This document shows, one piece after another, positions 10,963 to 23,162 of a stretch of DNA of 64,000 nt. The stretch is from positions 110,244 to 174,243 of the forward strand of contig NW_022985226.1 of the NCBI RefSeq assembly GCF_010093535.1, written 5' to 3'. Position numbers and translations under genes: made by a program. This stretch comes from Lindgomyces ingoldianus. Lineage: Eukaryota; Ascomycota; Dothideomycetes; Pleosporales; Lindgomycetaceae. The number at the start of each line of letters is the position of its first letter. Positions within the stretch are counted from its first letter, which is position 1. The notes below the pieces were generated by a model. That model searched no databases. It saw only the letters and a list, made by a program, of their open reading frames with translations, and was not told the DNA's origin.

Positions 10963-12863
10963 TAGCACTAGAATATTATGTATATAGTTTTAACTTAATT
11001 AAACCTTTTAGAAGGTGTAACGTACCTAACAGGTTGGCCGGCCACACAGGTTAGCTGGCCACTTTTGCCAAGCGCCCACCACACTCTACCTATCTACATA
11101 ATGCCTTAACAACAACACTAGATTAAATCTTCTAAAAAATGTTAGATATTGCTTACTTTTTAAGCATTTAAATAAAACTTAAAACTTTTTTTATAACACA
11201 CTACAGCTATCTATAATGTCTCTTACATAACACTAAGCAATTAACGCGCTAGACAGCCTTTATAAGCAGAATGCTAGCCTAAATTAAGGAATTTAACTAA
11301 GCTTAAAAAAAAGGTAGTTATTAAGTACATACTTAAGCTTATTACACGCAGATTTCCCTCTAGGCTTATAGCTGTAGCTAATATAGCTAATTCCTTGCGC
11401 ACAGAGTGTAATTAAGGCTAGGTTAGCTTAAACTAGCCTAGTATATAAGTTAAGCACTACCCTAAGTTTATAATAAAGTTTAATTATAAGTAAAATTATA
11501 AAAAAGTGCTTTATAAAGATTTAAAAGTTATCTAGAGCTAGTTTTACTTAGTAGCTAATATAAAAGCTAAGTATAGTATTTAGAATAAAAACATATATAA
11601 CTTTAATAAGTTAAGCTTTATAATAAGCTAAATATTAACTAAAGTAGTTATTATAGCTTTAGAAAAATAAAAACAGCTAAAAGTAATATAGTAAAGTAAT
11701 AAAATGTAGATAATAGTTATCTAAAGCATTAATATAATAAAGTAAGCTATTTTACTTTTTATTATTTTTAAAAGCTGCTATTATTTTTTTACTTAGTATA
11801 AAAAAAATCTGCTTTAAAACTAAGTTATTATAGTCTTTAAAAACAGCTAGATAATAAATAAGCTTAGGCTGCAGTAGTTAAAGCACTTTAATAAGTATAT
11901 AAAAAAAGGTTATAAGCGCGTATTAGCTTTTTATTATTAATAGCTATAAAAGCTATAACTTACTTAATTTTTAGTAGTACTATAAAAAAAATAAAATTAT
12001 TACTATTTATATACTTTTACACTTATTACACCTTTTACAGCCTTTTAATATAGGTTGTTTTACCCTTTTAAAAAAAAGTGTATAAGTGCTAAGCTAAAGA
12101 TTTTATACATAACTAGATTACTTAATGTACTTTATAGGCGAGTTGCTTACACACCTAAGTTGCTTACTTTTACTAAGACCTTACTACACTACTTTTCCTA
12201 CACTAATGCATTTCTAACAACACTACTTAAACATGTTAAAAGAACATTAGATAAAGCTTACACTCTAAGCTTTTAAATAAAACATAACACTTTTTAACTA
12301 ACACGCTGCAGCTATCTATAAGGTCTTTTAAAAGATAATAAGTAACTAACACACTAAATAACTTTTCTAAGCTAATTATATAGCTAACTTATAAAAGCTA
12401 GATAATAATAAGAAGCAGGTAATTGTTTAGCATATACTTAAGCTAAATGCATAAGGATTTCCCCCCTAGCTAGTAGCTGTAGCTAATATAGCTAATTCTT
12501 TACACGCTAAGCATAATATAGGCTATATTAGCATAAACTAGCCTAATATATTTATTAAGTGTTACTTAAAGCTTAAAGTAAAGTTTAAGTGTAAGTATAA
12601 CTATAAAAAAGCTTTTTATAAGAATCTTATAGTAATTTAAAGCTAGTTTAACCTTATAAAGAATATTAAAGCTAAGTATAGCATTTAGAATAATAACATG
12701 TCTAACTTTAATAAAATAGAGTTTATAATAGGCTAGATATCTACTAGAGCAGTTATTACAGGTTTAGAGAGACAAGGACAGCTAAAAGCAGTCTAGCTAT
12801 GTAACTAGGAGTAGACAATAGCTATCTAAGGCATTAATGCTAAAAAGTAGGCTATTCTGCTTT

Positions 12864-13122
12864 TGTCGCGTATACTGAGAGCCTTGGCTGGGGCTCAGAG
12901 CCTGGGACTGGGGCTCGGAGCCTGGGACTGGGGGCTCAGAGCCTGGGACTGGGGCTCGGAGCCTGGGACTGGGGGCTCAGAGCCTGGGACGCAGCTTGGG
13001 ATCTAGAGATATTATGTTCTAAAGCTTAGTGTATATAAGGAGAGCCTTTAGCTCTCTTAGATAGCGGAGTTACTTTATCTAATCTTCTAAACAGCTACTG
13101 CTAGGCTATTTTATCCTCTATA
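12864..13122 (+). repeat. Element E 5' LTR (259 bp) with tandem GCTCAGAGCCTGGGACTGGG units
   Basis: After TGTCGCGTATACTGAGAGCC come five units of about 20-21 bp (CTCAGAGCCTGGGACTGGGG and variants) at about 12890-12990, then sequence shared with the 3' LTR. It contains two more repeat units than the 3' LTR (259 versus 218 bp). Confidence 0.92.
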
Positions 13123-13259
13123 GTTATAGGCCTAGCGCTTTAAGAACCTAGGACAATTTTTTTTATATAACTATAGCGCTAGTAAAAGCTGTTTAGAAGC
13201 TTTTTTTTTTATTTTTATTAATCTTTATTACCTTTAAAGCTTATATTATAGCTAATTAA

Positions 13260-16200
13260 GATGCTTCTCTTCTAACAGGAGCATACTAGCTTAAGGACTA
13301 TGTAAGCTAGCCTTTCTAGTTTATCTAGCTCTAGTTCTATGCTCTTAGCAAAAACCTATAGGACATAATTAATCTAGATAGACTAGACGCTTTAAATCCT
13401 ATAGACAGCGCTCTAGAGATGCCTACACTTAGAGTAATTACTGCTAAGAACCTACTAAAAAAGGCTAATGTATAGTACTAGACTAATATTGCTAAGTACT
13501 AAGCTTGCTTAAGCAACTAGGCTTCCTACGCAACACGTCTTTAGACAATCTAGAACTAGGTTAATGCAACTGTTGCACTAGAGCTTCTAGAACCTATAAT
13601 AATGTAGCTTATATTAGAGAACTAATCTACTCTATAGGCACTTATATAAGCCTTAAAATAAAAGCTAGCACTAATAGACATAAGCATAAAAAATTTTATA
13701 TAAGTAAAGTATAAAGCTTACTTTACTAAGGTAAAGCATAGCACTATAACCCTAGAAGCTTAGTACTAGCAGTAGCACTTTCTATACACTAAGGCAAGGA
13801 CCTATAAAATTCTTAATGTAAAAGGCTAGCTTACTGTATAAGACTTTTTAGACGCCTTAGCTCTAAAGCTTGCACTAGACTAGGCGCGCTTTATGCACTA
13901 GAGAGTTATAGAGGCTAGTGCACTTAGTAAAAAATCTCTAATAATCTAAAAAATTAGTAAGATCTTCTTAATAATGCTTTAAAAGCACTCTCTACGCGTA
14001 AGTAACTAAGGCATAGGTATATTTACAACACTTAGTAGATAATTAAACAATAATTTAGCCTAATTTATTTTAGCCTAATTAGGCTACCTGTGCCTATATA
14101 AAGCTCTAGGGTAATCCTTTTATCTATAAAAAGCAGTAGACTGTAAAGACTTTATATTAGCAGTTACTAAAAAGCTAAAGAAGCTTAGTAAAACTACATG
14201 TTAGAAGATTCTTAAAAGGCTTAAGTAGGCGCAGTATAAAAAAGTAAAAGCTATACTGCTTAAAAGAGGCTATGTAATTCTAGATATAGCCTCCTCTACT
14301 TTAAAAGCTATTAAAGGATTAGACAAGCTAGCATTTTTAAAAAGCATTATTACTGCACTTATTAACCTAGCGCTCCTAGTAAAACTAGGGATGCACACAA
14401 CTATAGATTTTAACGCTTACCTACTCTTTATAAGCATAATTCTAGATAATAGAAGTGCTATGCACTTAGTAAACAGTATAAAGCTACTTATACCTAAGTT
14501 ATTTAAAAAAGCTTAAGGTTTACATATAGTAGAAGCTAGCACTTAGTTATTTCTAATCTAGGGAACAGGAACTAGAAAGCTTAGAGGGGTGTTAAATAGA
14601 GTATAAAAAGAGCGCACAGAAGATCTTATGCTATAAAAGGTAGTTATAGTAGAAGAATTTTACATTAATATTATCTTAAAAGCTTGTTTAAAAGAAAAAA
14701 GACTATAGTATTTAGAACTTAACTATACACTATGTATAGGCACACTAAAAAAGAATAGGGTACTTGCAACACTTTGCTAAGAACATAACTTTATGTTTAT
14801 TAAATATAAAGCTGTCTCTTTCTACCTACTAGTGCAGAGTGTGCTTCTAGATTGCTAACGCTTATAGACCACATTCCCACACTTAGACTTAGAAGAGCTC
14901 TAGCATGCGCACATAGGACACCTAGGCTCTAAAGCTCTGCAGGCTCTAGTTAAAAGCGTAAGAAACATATAAATAACAAGTATAAAGTAAGTACGCTGTA
15001 AGCACTGCGCAACAACACACGCTAAGCAGGTTATATTAAGAAGACTAAAAAAGCAAGCTCCCTACCTATTCTAAAGAATTACATAGAACATGTTTAATAT
15101 GCTATTAGGGCGCAGCAGAGCTTTATAAATAATAATTATTAAGAATAAATATAGCAGTAAAATTTTTTTATACTCTCTTTAGGCAAAAACGCTCTTAGAA
15201 ATCTAGAGAGTAATAAAGAACTTTAAAAGCATAGTGTCTAATTAATATAAGCTCTAGATTAGCAAAATACAGTAAAATAATAACACTACTACACTCCTTT
15301 AGCATAGAAAGTTAAGGTATAAGCTTTAAGTAAAAGAATCTAGCATTAATATTAAAAGCTTTTTACTATACACTTATAAGCTAAATAAAGCTGTAAAAAG
15401 AGCTAAATAAGAGATAATTATAAAGTCTATTAAGATAAGAAGCAGCGCAGGACTCCCTAAGAAGCTCTAGCTGGAAGTAGTAGACGCAGCAACATAGCTG
15501 TACAATATAAGCTTATTACACGCACATAACCTACGCTTACTAAATAAAGTCTTAGATGTGTAGTTTACTAACTACTTTAGATACTATAAGCTAGAGTAGG
15601 TAAGAAGTGCTACAGCTAATCTAAGGCCTAATTAGAGCAGGACCTACACATACAGCTGTTACGCTTACCTACTTAACAGGGAGCAAGCAGCTAGGTGTTA
15701 GAAGCAAAGCTTTAAAGTAACTCTATAAGGCCACATAAGATATCTTGTAGGCTATAGAGCCTTAAATATCTACAGAATATAGGTCCTATTACTTAACTAG
15801 GTAATTACTATAAGAAATATAGCTTTTAATAAGACATGCTTTTATAAAAATAAAGGTAATAAGCTAATCCTTTAAAAAAAAGCCTTTAAAATTATTAAAA
15901 TTCTTAATAAGTAAAGTAAAATCTGTAATATAAAAGAAGCCTTTAAGCTTTTACCTTAAAAGTTAGATAAGTAGTAAAGTAATATACTAAATTAAAGGCC
16001 TTAAAAGCATAAGCTTAAAGGTGTAAAAACTAAAAAGCTTATTAGAACTTAGGTTAGCTAGCTAGAGAATTAGCACTTAAAGGTAAAAGCAACTACATAG
16101 GTAATAAGCATAATAAGTAAGTTACTAAAGATTTGCGTAGTTCTTAATAAATATATAGCACTTATTACTCTAGAGCTAACTTCTAAGCTAGAGCTTACAG

Positions 16201-18290
16201 ATAGCTCTACAACACGCCCTATATAGGGTAGGCACAAGCATACTAGTAATCCCTAGTAAGTGCACTTAACTAGAGAAGCAGATCTACTAGGCTTATTAAG
16301 TTAAATAGCTAACTTGCTAGTTAAAAAATTAACTTTTACCTTTTATACTAAAACATTGTCTTTTATAGCTCTAGTTAAAGTAGGTAAGGCACCCTCTAAA
16401 CATGCGTATAACAAAAAAAGCTAGAGACTAGCTACACACATAAGCTAAAAAATATAGAGGTAAGATCTTAATAACCTAGGTAAGCCTAGGGGTGCAGGAA
16501 GCAGAGGTATATATATAACGCTCTTAAAGAGAAGCAGCATACGCCTAGCTCTAGTTAATTTAAAGCACCTCTAAATAAACTTTTTTAAAGCATTTATTAC
16601 TTATAATAATAGAGTGCTTAAAACGCTCTACATAGTGTTTTTTATAGCTGCCTTTTTTAGGCAGCCTTAACTAAGAGCTTATAAGCTTTTAAAGAAACCT
16701 TTAAAATAAAAAGATTTATATAAACACCTATATAAAAATCTTTTTAAGATTACAGTATAGAAAGAAATAGCTACCCTACTTAAAAAAAGCACTTAGAAAG
16801 AAATTATATAATCTAAAGCAACATCTAAGCTGCTTTTACTAAAGTAGGTATTTACATATAAATTTAACTAGAATAGGTATTTTGCTAAATGTAAAGCTTA
16901 CATTTGCGTACATAGTAATTTCTAGAGTAAGGACTTGCTCTAGTTAACTTATGCTGCTACTCTTGCAGCTAGATCCTTCTAAACAGCAATAGTAATAGCA
17001 GCTTAATTTAACCTAGAGATTAGGCAATATAATGTTATAAGCGCGTTTTTAAACACGCACTGTAAAGGTAAGCTAGAAGTAACATGCAAGCTTTTAAAAG
17101 GCTTTATAAAGCCTAGCATATGCGTTAAGCTTCTCTAAGCCCTATATAGACTGCGTAACTTGCTAATCTTGTAGTACTAGGAGCTTTTGTAGGCTTTTTA
17201 AAAGCTTAACTTTATTTTATTTAAAAAGAAGCTGTGCTTATTTTTTAACTATAATTACTATATCTTACTTCTTTTTTATGTAGATAACATACTTTATATT
17301 TATTACTATAATAATAAGTTAGAAGCTTACTAATTAATTAGTGTAATTAAGAAAATGTACAAGCTAGAAAATTAAAGGCTGTGTAAATAGTTTCTAAAGA
17401 TTAAAATAATTAAAAATAAAAAAGCTAGAATAATCTAGCTAGTACACAACATGTATATTAAAAAAGTAGTAAAGAAGTTTAACTTTACAGAAAGCGCGCT
17501 TTTTCTAGGGACTCTTTTACTGTTAGAAGAGCTTATAAGCAACTAGGGATTAGCAATAAAGCATAAAATTAAGGAATACTAAGAGCGCATAGAATTAACA
17601 CTTTACACTATAATTATAGTGCGCTTTAATGTAGCGTTTGCAGCATCTTAGCTCTCCTACTACCTAACAAACCTAGGAAAGCAGCACTTCTAAGCAGTAA
17701 ACTAGGCAATTGTGTACCTATACTGCACAAGGTATACAGGCATATAGTATAAAGCACTAGAAGGCGCGCAACTTATTATGTGTAGAAACATGTCTTTTGC
17801 TAATTATACAAAGACTAGATAATTATTTTATAGATACATTATCTTACTTTTTAGAGAACTAGTTCTATAGAAAGTAGCTCTTTAGCTAACAGTAACTATG
17901 TTTATAACAGAAGCTAAGCTGCTTACTCTAGCGTACATTATAAAGAAATTGCTAGCTTTAAAACACTTCTTTAAAGAGCTTACTCTAGAGCTAGGTACAC
18001 TATAGCAGATCTACTGTAATAACTAGCAGACAATTAGGTTAGTAGTAGAGAAGAACGCCTAGATAACTACCTACCTGCGCTATGTTAATATTTAGAACAT
18101 GTGGCTGCGCTAGGAGCACACAAAGGGATCTTTTAAAGTGCGCTATATTAAAATAAGCAACATGCTAGCAGATAGACTTATAAAGCACCTACTAAAATAG
18201 TAATTTAAGCACTTTAAGCAGCTTCTTAACTTTAAAGACATGTAAATAAGCTTTTAAAAAAAGAAATTACTAATTATTAATAGTAGAGAC
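13260..18290 (+). pseudogene. pol: Element E gag-pol relic (copia)
   Basis: The gag-like region begins around 13262. A gag-pre-integrase segment lies near 14870-15070 (HAHIGHLGSKALQALVKSV followed by a Cys/His-containing stretch). RT is near 17220-17300 (YYILLLFYVDNILYIYY, where the active-site DD is now DN). RNase H follows near 17730-18200 (HNMYIKKVVKKFN upstream, then AFAAS*LSYYLTN, then QIYCNN*QTIRLVVEKNA). The family profile is Ty1/copia. Stops are mostly TAG. No intact frame remains. Confidence 0.85.
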
Positions 18291-18485
18291 ATCTTTATAC
18301 TGCCTAGAAACAAGAGGGTTATCTACTAGCAAGGACACTCCCCTATGCTATAGAGTGTAAGCAGGGATTTAGTACATAAAATGCGCAGAAACATAGAACA
18401 CCTAAACTATAAAGAGATTAATAAGCTTACCTAAGAGCTCCTTAGCGCGCTAGCAACGCGCTAGGAGCCTAGGGGACATGTTACC

Positions 18486-18590
18486 TTGCTTCTTCTTCTC
18501 CTTTTTTTTTTCTACTTTTTTTTCTTTTTTTTTTTTCTCTTTCTTCTTTTTCTTTTTCTCCTTTTTCTTTTTTTTCTTTACTATATTTTT
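18486..18590. repeat. Long polypyrimidine (T/C) tract in element E
   Basis: About 100 nearly uninterrupted T and C bases (TTCTTCTTCTCC, TTTTTTCT) follow the RNase H relic. It contains no CpA, so it offers no RIP target. Confidence 0.9.
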
Positions 18591-18904
18591 TTTAAGCAGA
18601 GCTTAAAGAACTAGCTAAAGCTAAAACACAGCCTATAGCCTATTAGTCTAATCTAAGGTATAATGCATAATCTCTATAGAGAAGCTTACCTGCTTGCCCT
18701 CTGCAACAAGCGCTGCAATAAAGCGCTGTGCATAGATAATAGCAACAAAGGGACTGCAAATAAGTTAAAAGCTAGATCACCCTACACACTGCTATAGGGC
18801 TTATAGGGGCAGGCAGCTGTGCCTAGAGGAACAGCGCTAACAGCGTGAACTACTAGAGGCGGAATTATAGCACTTCTTACTAGAGCGCCCCGCGAGCGCA
18901 CTCT

Positions 18905-19090
18905 TTATGCAGCCTAGACAGGACTGCGCGCGGAGCGCACTAGGGGGAGGCCGGCGGGGGGTGGTGGGCGCAGGGCGACGGGGGGTGGTGGGCGCGGGCT
19001 TGCGGGTACGCGCAGGCCGGCGGGGGGGTGTGGGCGCAGCGCGGCGGGGGGTAGTAGGCGCAGGCTTGCGGGCAGCGCAGCCCCGCAGAG
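18905..19090. repeat. GC-rich, G-run minisatellite in element E
   Basis: The plus strand has repeated blocks of the form GGCGGGGGGTGGTGGGCGC separated by CAGGGCGA-like spacers: at least four imperfect units with runs of five to seven G. It lies between the polypyrimidine tract and the 3' LTR. The open frames on both strands here (Arg/Pro/Gly-rich) reflect composition and are not called as genes. G-quadruplex formation is possible from the runs but is only inferred. Confidence 0.88.
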
Positions 19091-19431
19091 CAGCAGCACG
19101 CAATTAGGCAGCTCTTTTAGCTTTATTAAGCTATAGATGCACATTAGTAGAGATTATAAATAAGTTTAAAGTTGTTCTTAGAGCTTAAAAGCATTAACTT
19201 ACACATAGTATGTTAGTTAGATCTAAAGAATAGAAGCTTAAGAAGTAGAAGAATTTATTTACCTTTATTACAGTAATTACAGCACACATGTGACCTGCGC
19301 TGCCTAGGGAAACAAGCATTGCGCTGCCTAGGGTAATAAGCATAAACACAGAGTAAACGCACAACACTGCTCTAATAAGCTAAGTTAACGCTTAACGCAG
19401 GTAAGCTGCTGCGCAGCTTACCTAGGGGGTG

Positions 19432-19649
19432 TGTCGCGTATACTAAGAGCCTTAGCTAGGGCTCAGAGCCTGGGACTGGGGCTCAGAGCCTGGGACTGGG
19501 GGCTCAGAGCCTGGGACGCAGCTCGGGATCTAGAGATATTATGTTCCGAAGCTTAGTGTATATAAGAAGAGCCTTCGGCTCTCTTAGATAGCGGAGTCAC
19601 TTTATCTAATCTTCTGAACAGCTACTGCCAGGCTATTTTATCCTCCACA
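19432..19649 (+). repeat. Element E 3' LTR (218 bp)
   Basis: It begins TGTCGCGTATACT and ends TCCTCCACA, with three repeat units (about 19455-19517). It is less RIPed at some sites than the 5' LTR. Confidence 0.92.
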
Positions 19650-21031
19650 GCTTTTTATTATTTTTTAGAGTAGTAACTACTTTTTAAACTAGTATAAAAA
19701 AGAAAATCTACTTTCGAATTAAGTTATTATAATTTTTAAGCGCAGCTAAACTACTAATTAGCTTAGTCTAGACTTGTTAAAGCACTTTAACGCACATATA
19801 AAGAAGTATACTATTAGCAGCTACTATCTGCTAGTTATTAATAGCTATAAAAGCTAAAACTTACTTTATTTTTAGTAATACTATAAAGATAATAAAATTA
19901 TTACTATTTATATACTTTTTTACTTATTACACTTTTTATAGCTACGTAATGTAGGTTGTTTTGCTTCTTTAAAAAAGGTATATAAGTGCTAAGCTAAAAA
20001 CTTTATGCATAACTAGATTACTTATATTATAAAAATAAAGTTCCTACTATGCTTTAAAGTAGCCTATAATGCTATAATTACTTTTAGTAATATCTAAGAA
20101 AGGTTTTAAGGCGCTAGATTAGTTCTTTTTAACCTATAATAAGTTATAATAAGCCTTAATGTAAAGTTGCGCACTTTATTACTACTACTACCTATATATA
20201 ATAAGCCCTAGTAGTTGTAAACCTTAAGTAATACCCTAGAACTTAAGTTATAATTAATACTTATAAAAATAAAAATTTAGAAGTATATAAATAGTTTACT
20301 AACTTTTATAGTTAAGGTGTTTAAAAAGGTCTTAAAAGGGGCAGTAATAATTACGCATAAGCTAGTGTTAGTGTAATAGAAAATTACTAAGCTTTAAGCA
20401 GCTAATAAGGCTGCTACATAACATAAATTACATAAAAAAAAGCAGATTAAGGCAGAAAAAACCTTAATAATTTAAAAAAGCCTATGCTTAACAGCTCTAA
20501 AGGAGTTTAAAGCGCGCAGTAACAGGAAGAAGGTAAAGAAGCAGGTGCAAGCTAAAGTAGGTAAGCTATCCTAAAGGCGCTGCAGATAGTGCAATTAGAC
20601 TAGGCATAACACGCAAACATGTAAGTAAGAAGTAGAAGTAGTATCTAAATAATATTCTAGGCTGTACTGTACTATATAGTGCTAGAGCAGGTTGTTATAG
20701 GCTATAATAGAGTTTGTTAGGGTGGGGTCTTGGCAAAAGTAAGCGACTCAGGTGTGTGAGCAACTCGCCTATGAAGTACGTTATATTATAAAACTTAACT
20801 TCTTACTATGCTTTATACACGCTTATAATATAGTAATTACTTTTAGTAATATTTAAAAAGAGGTTTAAAGCGCTAGTTTAGTTCTATTTAACCTAAAATA
20901 GGTTAAAATAGCCCTTAATATTTAGTTATATACTTTTGTCAGATATGCGCACCTACTGTCAAGACAGGAGGAACGTTTGACGAAAGCTGCTACATAGTAC
21001 AAGCAATAAGCTCGAACAGTATGTTGCAGCA

Positions 21032-21471
21032 NNNNNNNNNNNNNNNNNNNNNNNNNNNNNNNNNNNNNNNNNNNNNNNNNNNNNNNNNNNNNNNNNNNNN
21101 NNNNNNNNNNNNNNNNNNNNNNNNNNNNNNNNNNNNNNNNNNNNNNNNNNNNNNNNNNNNNNNNNNNNNNNNNNNNNNNNNNNNNNNNNNNNNNNNNNNN
21201 NNNNNNNNNNNNNNNNNNNNNNNNNNNNNNNNNNNNNNNNNNNNNNNNNNNNNNNNNNNNNNNNNNNNNNNNNNNNNNNNNNNNNNNNNNNNNNNNNNNN
21301 NNNNNNNNNNNNNNNNNNNNNNNNNNNNNNNNNNNNNNNNNNNNNNNNNNNNNNNNNNNNNNNNNNNNNNNNNNNNNNNNNNNNNNNNNNNNNNNNNNNN
21401 NNNNNNNNNNNNNNNNNNNNNNNNNNNNNNNNNNNNNNNNNNNNNNNNNNNNNNNNNNNNNNNNNNNNNNN
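21032..21471. other. Assembly gap (440 N)
   Basis: All bases are N. The gap begins at the first unit of the TGCAGCA decamer array, so repeat collapse is a likely cause. Open frames crossing it are meaningless. Confidence 1.
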
Positions 21472-21550
21472 TGAGTCCCCACGCACTCCCATATGCCTCT
21501 GAGTGGATTCATACCGCATTCGGACCCATTGTCTTGCCTGCGCCGTTACA
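21472..21550 (+). mobile_element. C-3: 3' end of a family C LTR inside D-2
   Basis: The 79 bp after the gap, ending CGCCGTTACA at 21550, match the 3' ends of the family C LTRs at 32680, 33873 and 45537. D sequence resumes at once (CATCC...), so a C element inserted in D-2 and its 5' part lies in the gap. Confidence 0.85.
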
Positions 21551-22030
21551 CATCCCATACATCATATCCAAACCCATCATTCATCTCAGGAAGCCTAGAA
21601 ACAGTGCTTCAATCTAACAACTTTATTACTACTACTACTTATTAATAATAAGCCTTAGTAGTTATAAACTCTAAGTAATACTTTTAAATTTAAGTTATAA
21701 TTAATGCTTATAAAAGTAAAAATTTAGAGGTATGTAAATAGCTTACTAATGTCTATAGTAAAGGCCTTTAAAAAAGTCTTAAAGGGGGTAGTAATTATTC
21801 CACATAAGCTAGTGTTAGTATAAAAGAAGATTATAAAGCTTTAAGTAGTAAATAAGGCTGCTACATAACATAAATTGCATAAAAAAAAAGTAGATTTAAG
21901 TAGAAAAAACCTTAATAGTTAAGAATAAAGCTTGTTTAACTGCTCTAAAGGAGTTTAGAGCGCGTAGTAATAGAAAGAAGCTAAAGACATAAGTGCGCGC
22001 TAAAAAAGGTAAGCTAAGTTAAAAGTAATA

Positions 22031-23162
22031 ACGTACCTAACGGGTTAGCCGGCCACACGGGTTGGCCGGCCACTTTTGCTAAGCCCCCACTAAACTCTAC
22101 CTATCTACATAATGCCTTAACAACAACACTAGATTAAATCTTCTAAAGAACGTTAGATATAGCTTGCTCTTTAGGCTCTTAAATAAGACTTAAAACTCTT
22201 CTTGCAACGCGCTGCAGCTATCTATAATGTCTCTTACACAACACTAAGTAATTAACGCGCTAGACAGCCTTTACAAGCAGAATGCTAGCCTAAATTAAGG
22301 AATCTAACTAAGCTTAAGAAGAAGGTAGTTGTTAAGTACATACTTAAGCTTATTACGCGCAGATTTCCCCTTAGGCTTGCAGCTGTAGCTAATATAGCTA
22401 ATTCCTTGCCTGCAGAGCGCAATCTAGGCTAGGTTAGCTTAAACTAGACTAGTATGTAGGTTAAGCACTGCCCTAAGTTTATAATAAAGTTTAATTATAA
22501 GTATAATTATAAAAGAGTGCTCTATAAGGATCTAGAGGTTATCTAGGGCTAGTTTTACCTAGTAGCTAACATAAAAGCTAAGTACAGTATCTAGGATAAA
22601 GATAGGTATAACTTTAATAAGTTAGGCTTTATAATAAGCTAGATATTAACTAAAGCAGTTGTTATAGCTTTAAAGAGATAAAGACAGCTAAAGGTAATAT
22701 AGTAAAGTAATAAGAAGTAGACAACAGTTATCTAGGGCATTAACATAATAAAGTAGGCTATAAGATTATAGAGCTTTAAGCAGTAAATAAGGCTGCTACG
22801 CAACATAGATTACATAAAAGAAAGTAGATTTAGGCAAAAAAAACCTTAATAGTTAAGGATAGGGCTTGTCTAACTGCTCTAAAGGAGTTTAGAGCGTGTA
22901 GTAATAGGAAGAAGCTAAAGACGCAGGTGCACGCTAAAGGAGGTAAGCTAAGTTAAAGGCAATGCAGGCAGTGTAATTAGACTAGGCATAACTTGCGTAC
23001 GTGTAAGCAAGTAGCAGAAGTAGACTCTAAATAATATCTTGTGTTGTATTACTTTATATAGGGCTAAAGTGGGCTGTTTTGCGAGAGAATAGGGTGGTTT
23101 TAGTAGGGGCTTGGCAAAAGTGGCCGGCCAACCCGTGTGGCCGGCCAACCCGTTAGGTACGT
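22031..23162 (+). mobile_element. A-short: internally deleted family A element nested in A-outer
   Basis: Complete TIRs (ACGTACCTAACGGG and complement) are flanked by TA at 22029-22030 and 23163-23164. At 1132 bp it lacks about 730 bp. The deletion joins sequence equivalent to about 11745 of A-outer to about 21828, near position 22760. It keeps the transposase C-terminal frame (CLTALKEFRACSNRKK) but cannot encode an enzyme. It is notably less RIPed than its host (GGCCGGCC repeats intact), suggesting a later insertion. Confidence 0.9.

Larger units (their letters stand above)
5512..11017 (+). mobile_element. gypsy-1: chromodomain Ty3/gypsy retrotransposon relic, RIPed
   Basis: The plus-strand frames with many TAG/TAA codons keep the order reverse transcriptase, RNase H, integrase, chromodomain, typical of chromoviruses. 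The 5' end is hidden behind copia-3 and lies off-window. The 3' side is interrupted at 11018 by A-outer and presumably resumes at 23365. A less RIPed stretch from about 10640, with a purine run (GGGAGGGGAG) followed by TGTTACGG at 10699, could be the polypurine tract and start of the 3' LTR, but no second LTR is visible to prove it. Confidence 0.82.
12864..19649 (+). mobile_element. Element E: Ty1/copia LTR retrotransposon inside B-full-1
   Basis: Its LTRs are 12864-13122 and 19432-19649, both opening TGTCGCGTATACT, with the 3' LTR ending TCCTCCACA. The flanking 5-bp duplication GCTTT is present at 12859-12863 and 19650-19654. The internal region is RIPed gag-pol on the plus strand with integrase before RT and RNase H, which is the copia order. 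The total is 6.8 kb. It is the innermost layer of this branch of the tower, so it is among the youngest insertions here, yet it is already RIPed. Confidence 0.9.
12125..20781 (+). mobile_element. B-full-1: family B TIR transposon (Fot1/pogo-like) split by element E
   Basis: The left terminus is RIPed (ATGTACTTTATAGG) after TA at 12123-12124; the right terminus GAAGTACGT ends at 20781 before TA. Without E (12864-19649) and its 5-bp duplication, the element is about 1866 bp, matching B-full-2 exactly. Near the 3' end a plus-strand frame reads KKKQIKAEKTLII, then LTALKEFKARSNRKK, then a CxxC...GHN..TC zinc-knuckle-like motif, as at the C terminus of fungal Fot1/pogo-like transposases. It is inactive through stops. 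The host is A-outer. Confidence 0.88.
20937..21619 (+). mobile_element. D-2: solo LTR (or collapsed element) of family D, containing an assembly gap
   Basis: It opens TGTCAGATATGCG and closes TCTAACA, flanked by ACTTT at 20932-20936 and 21620-21624. The termini form a short inverted repeat (TGTCAGA / TCTAACA, the latter RIPed). The gap makes the true length unknown. It interrupts A-outer precisely. The 3' tail from 21551 matches positions about 215-282 of D-1. Confidence 0.85.

Noticed and set aside
18837..19144. Arg/Pro- and Gly/Arg-rich open frames over the GC-rich block
   Set aside because: Three overlapping frames on both strands come from a G-run tandem repeat; low-complexity composition explains the openness.
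20922..21617. Long open frames of nearly 200 codons on both strands around 21000-21600
   Set aside because: They consist mostly of the N gap translated as X, with short flanks of LTR sequence.
22948..23148. Minus-strand ORF starting MAGHTGWPATFAKPLL
   Set aside because: It is the reverse complement of the family A TIR and subterminal region; TIR sequence read as protein.
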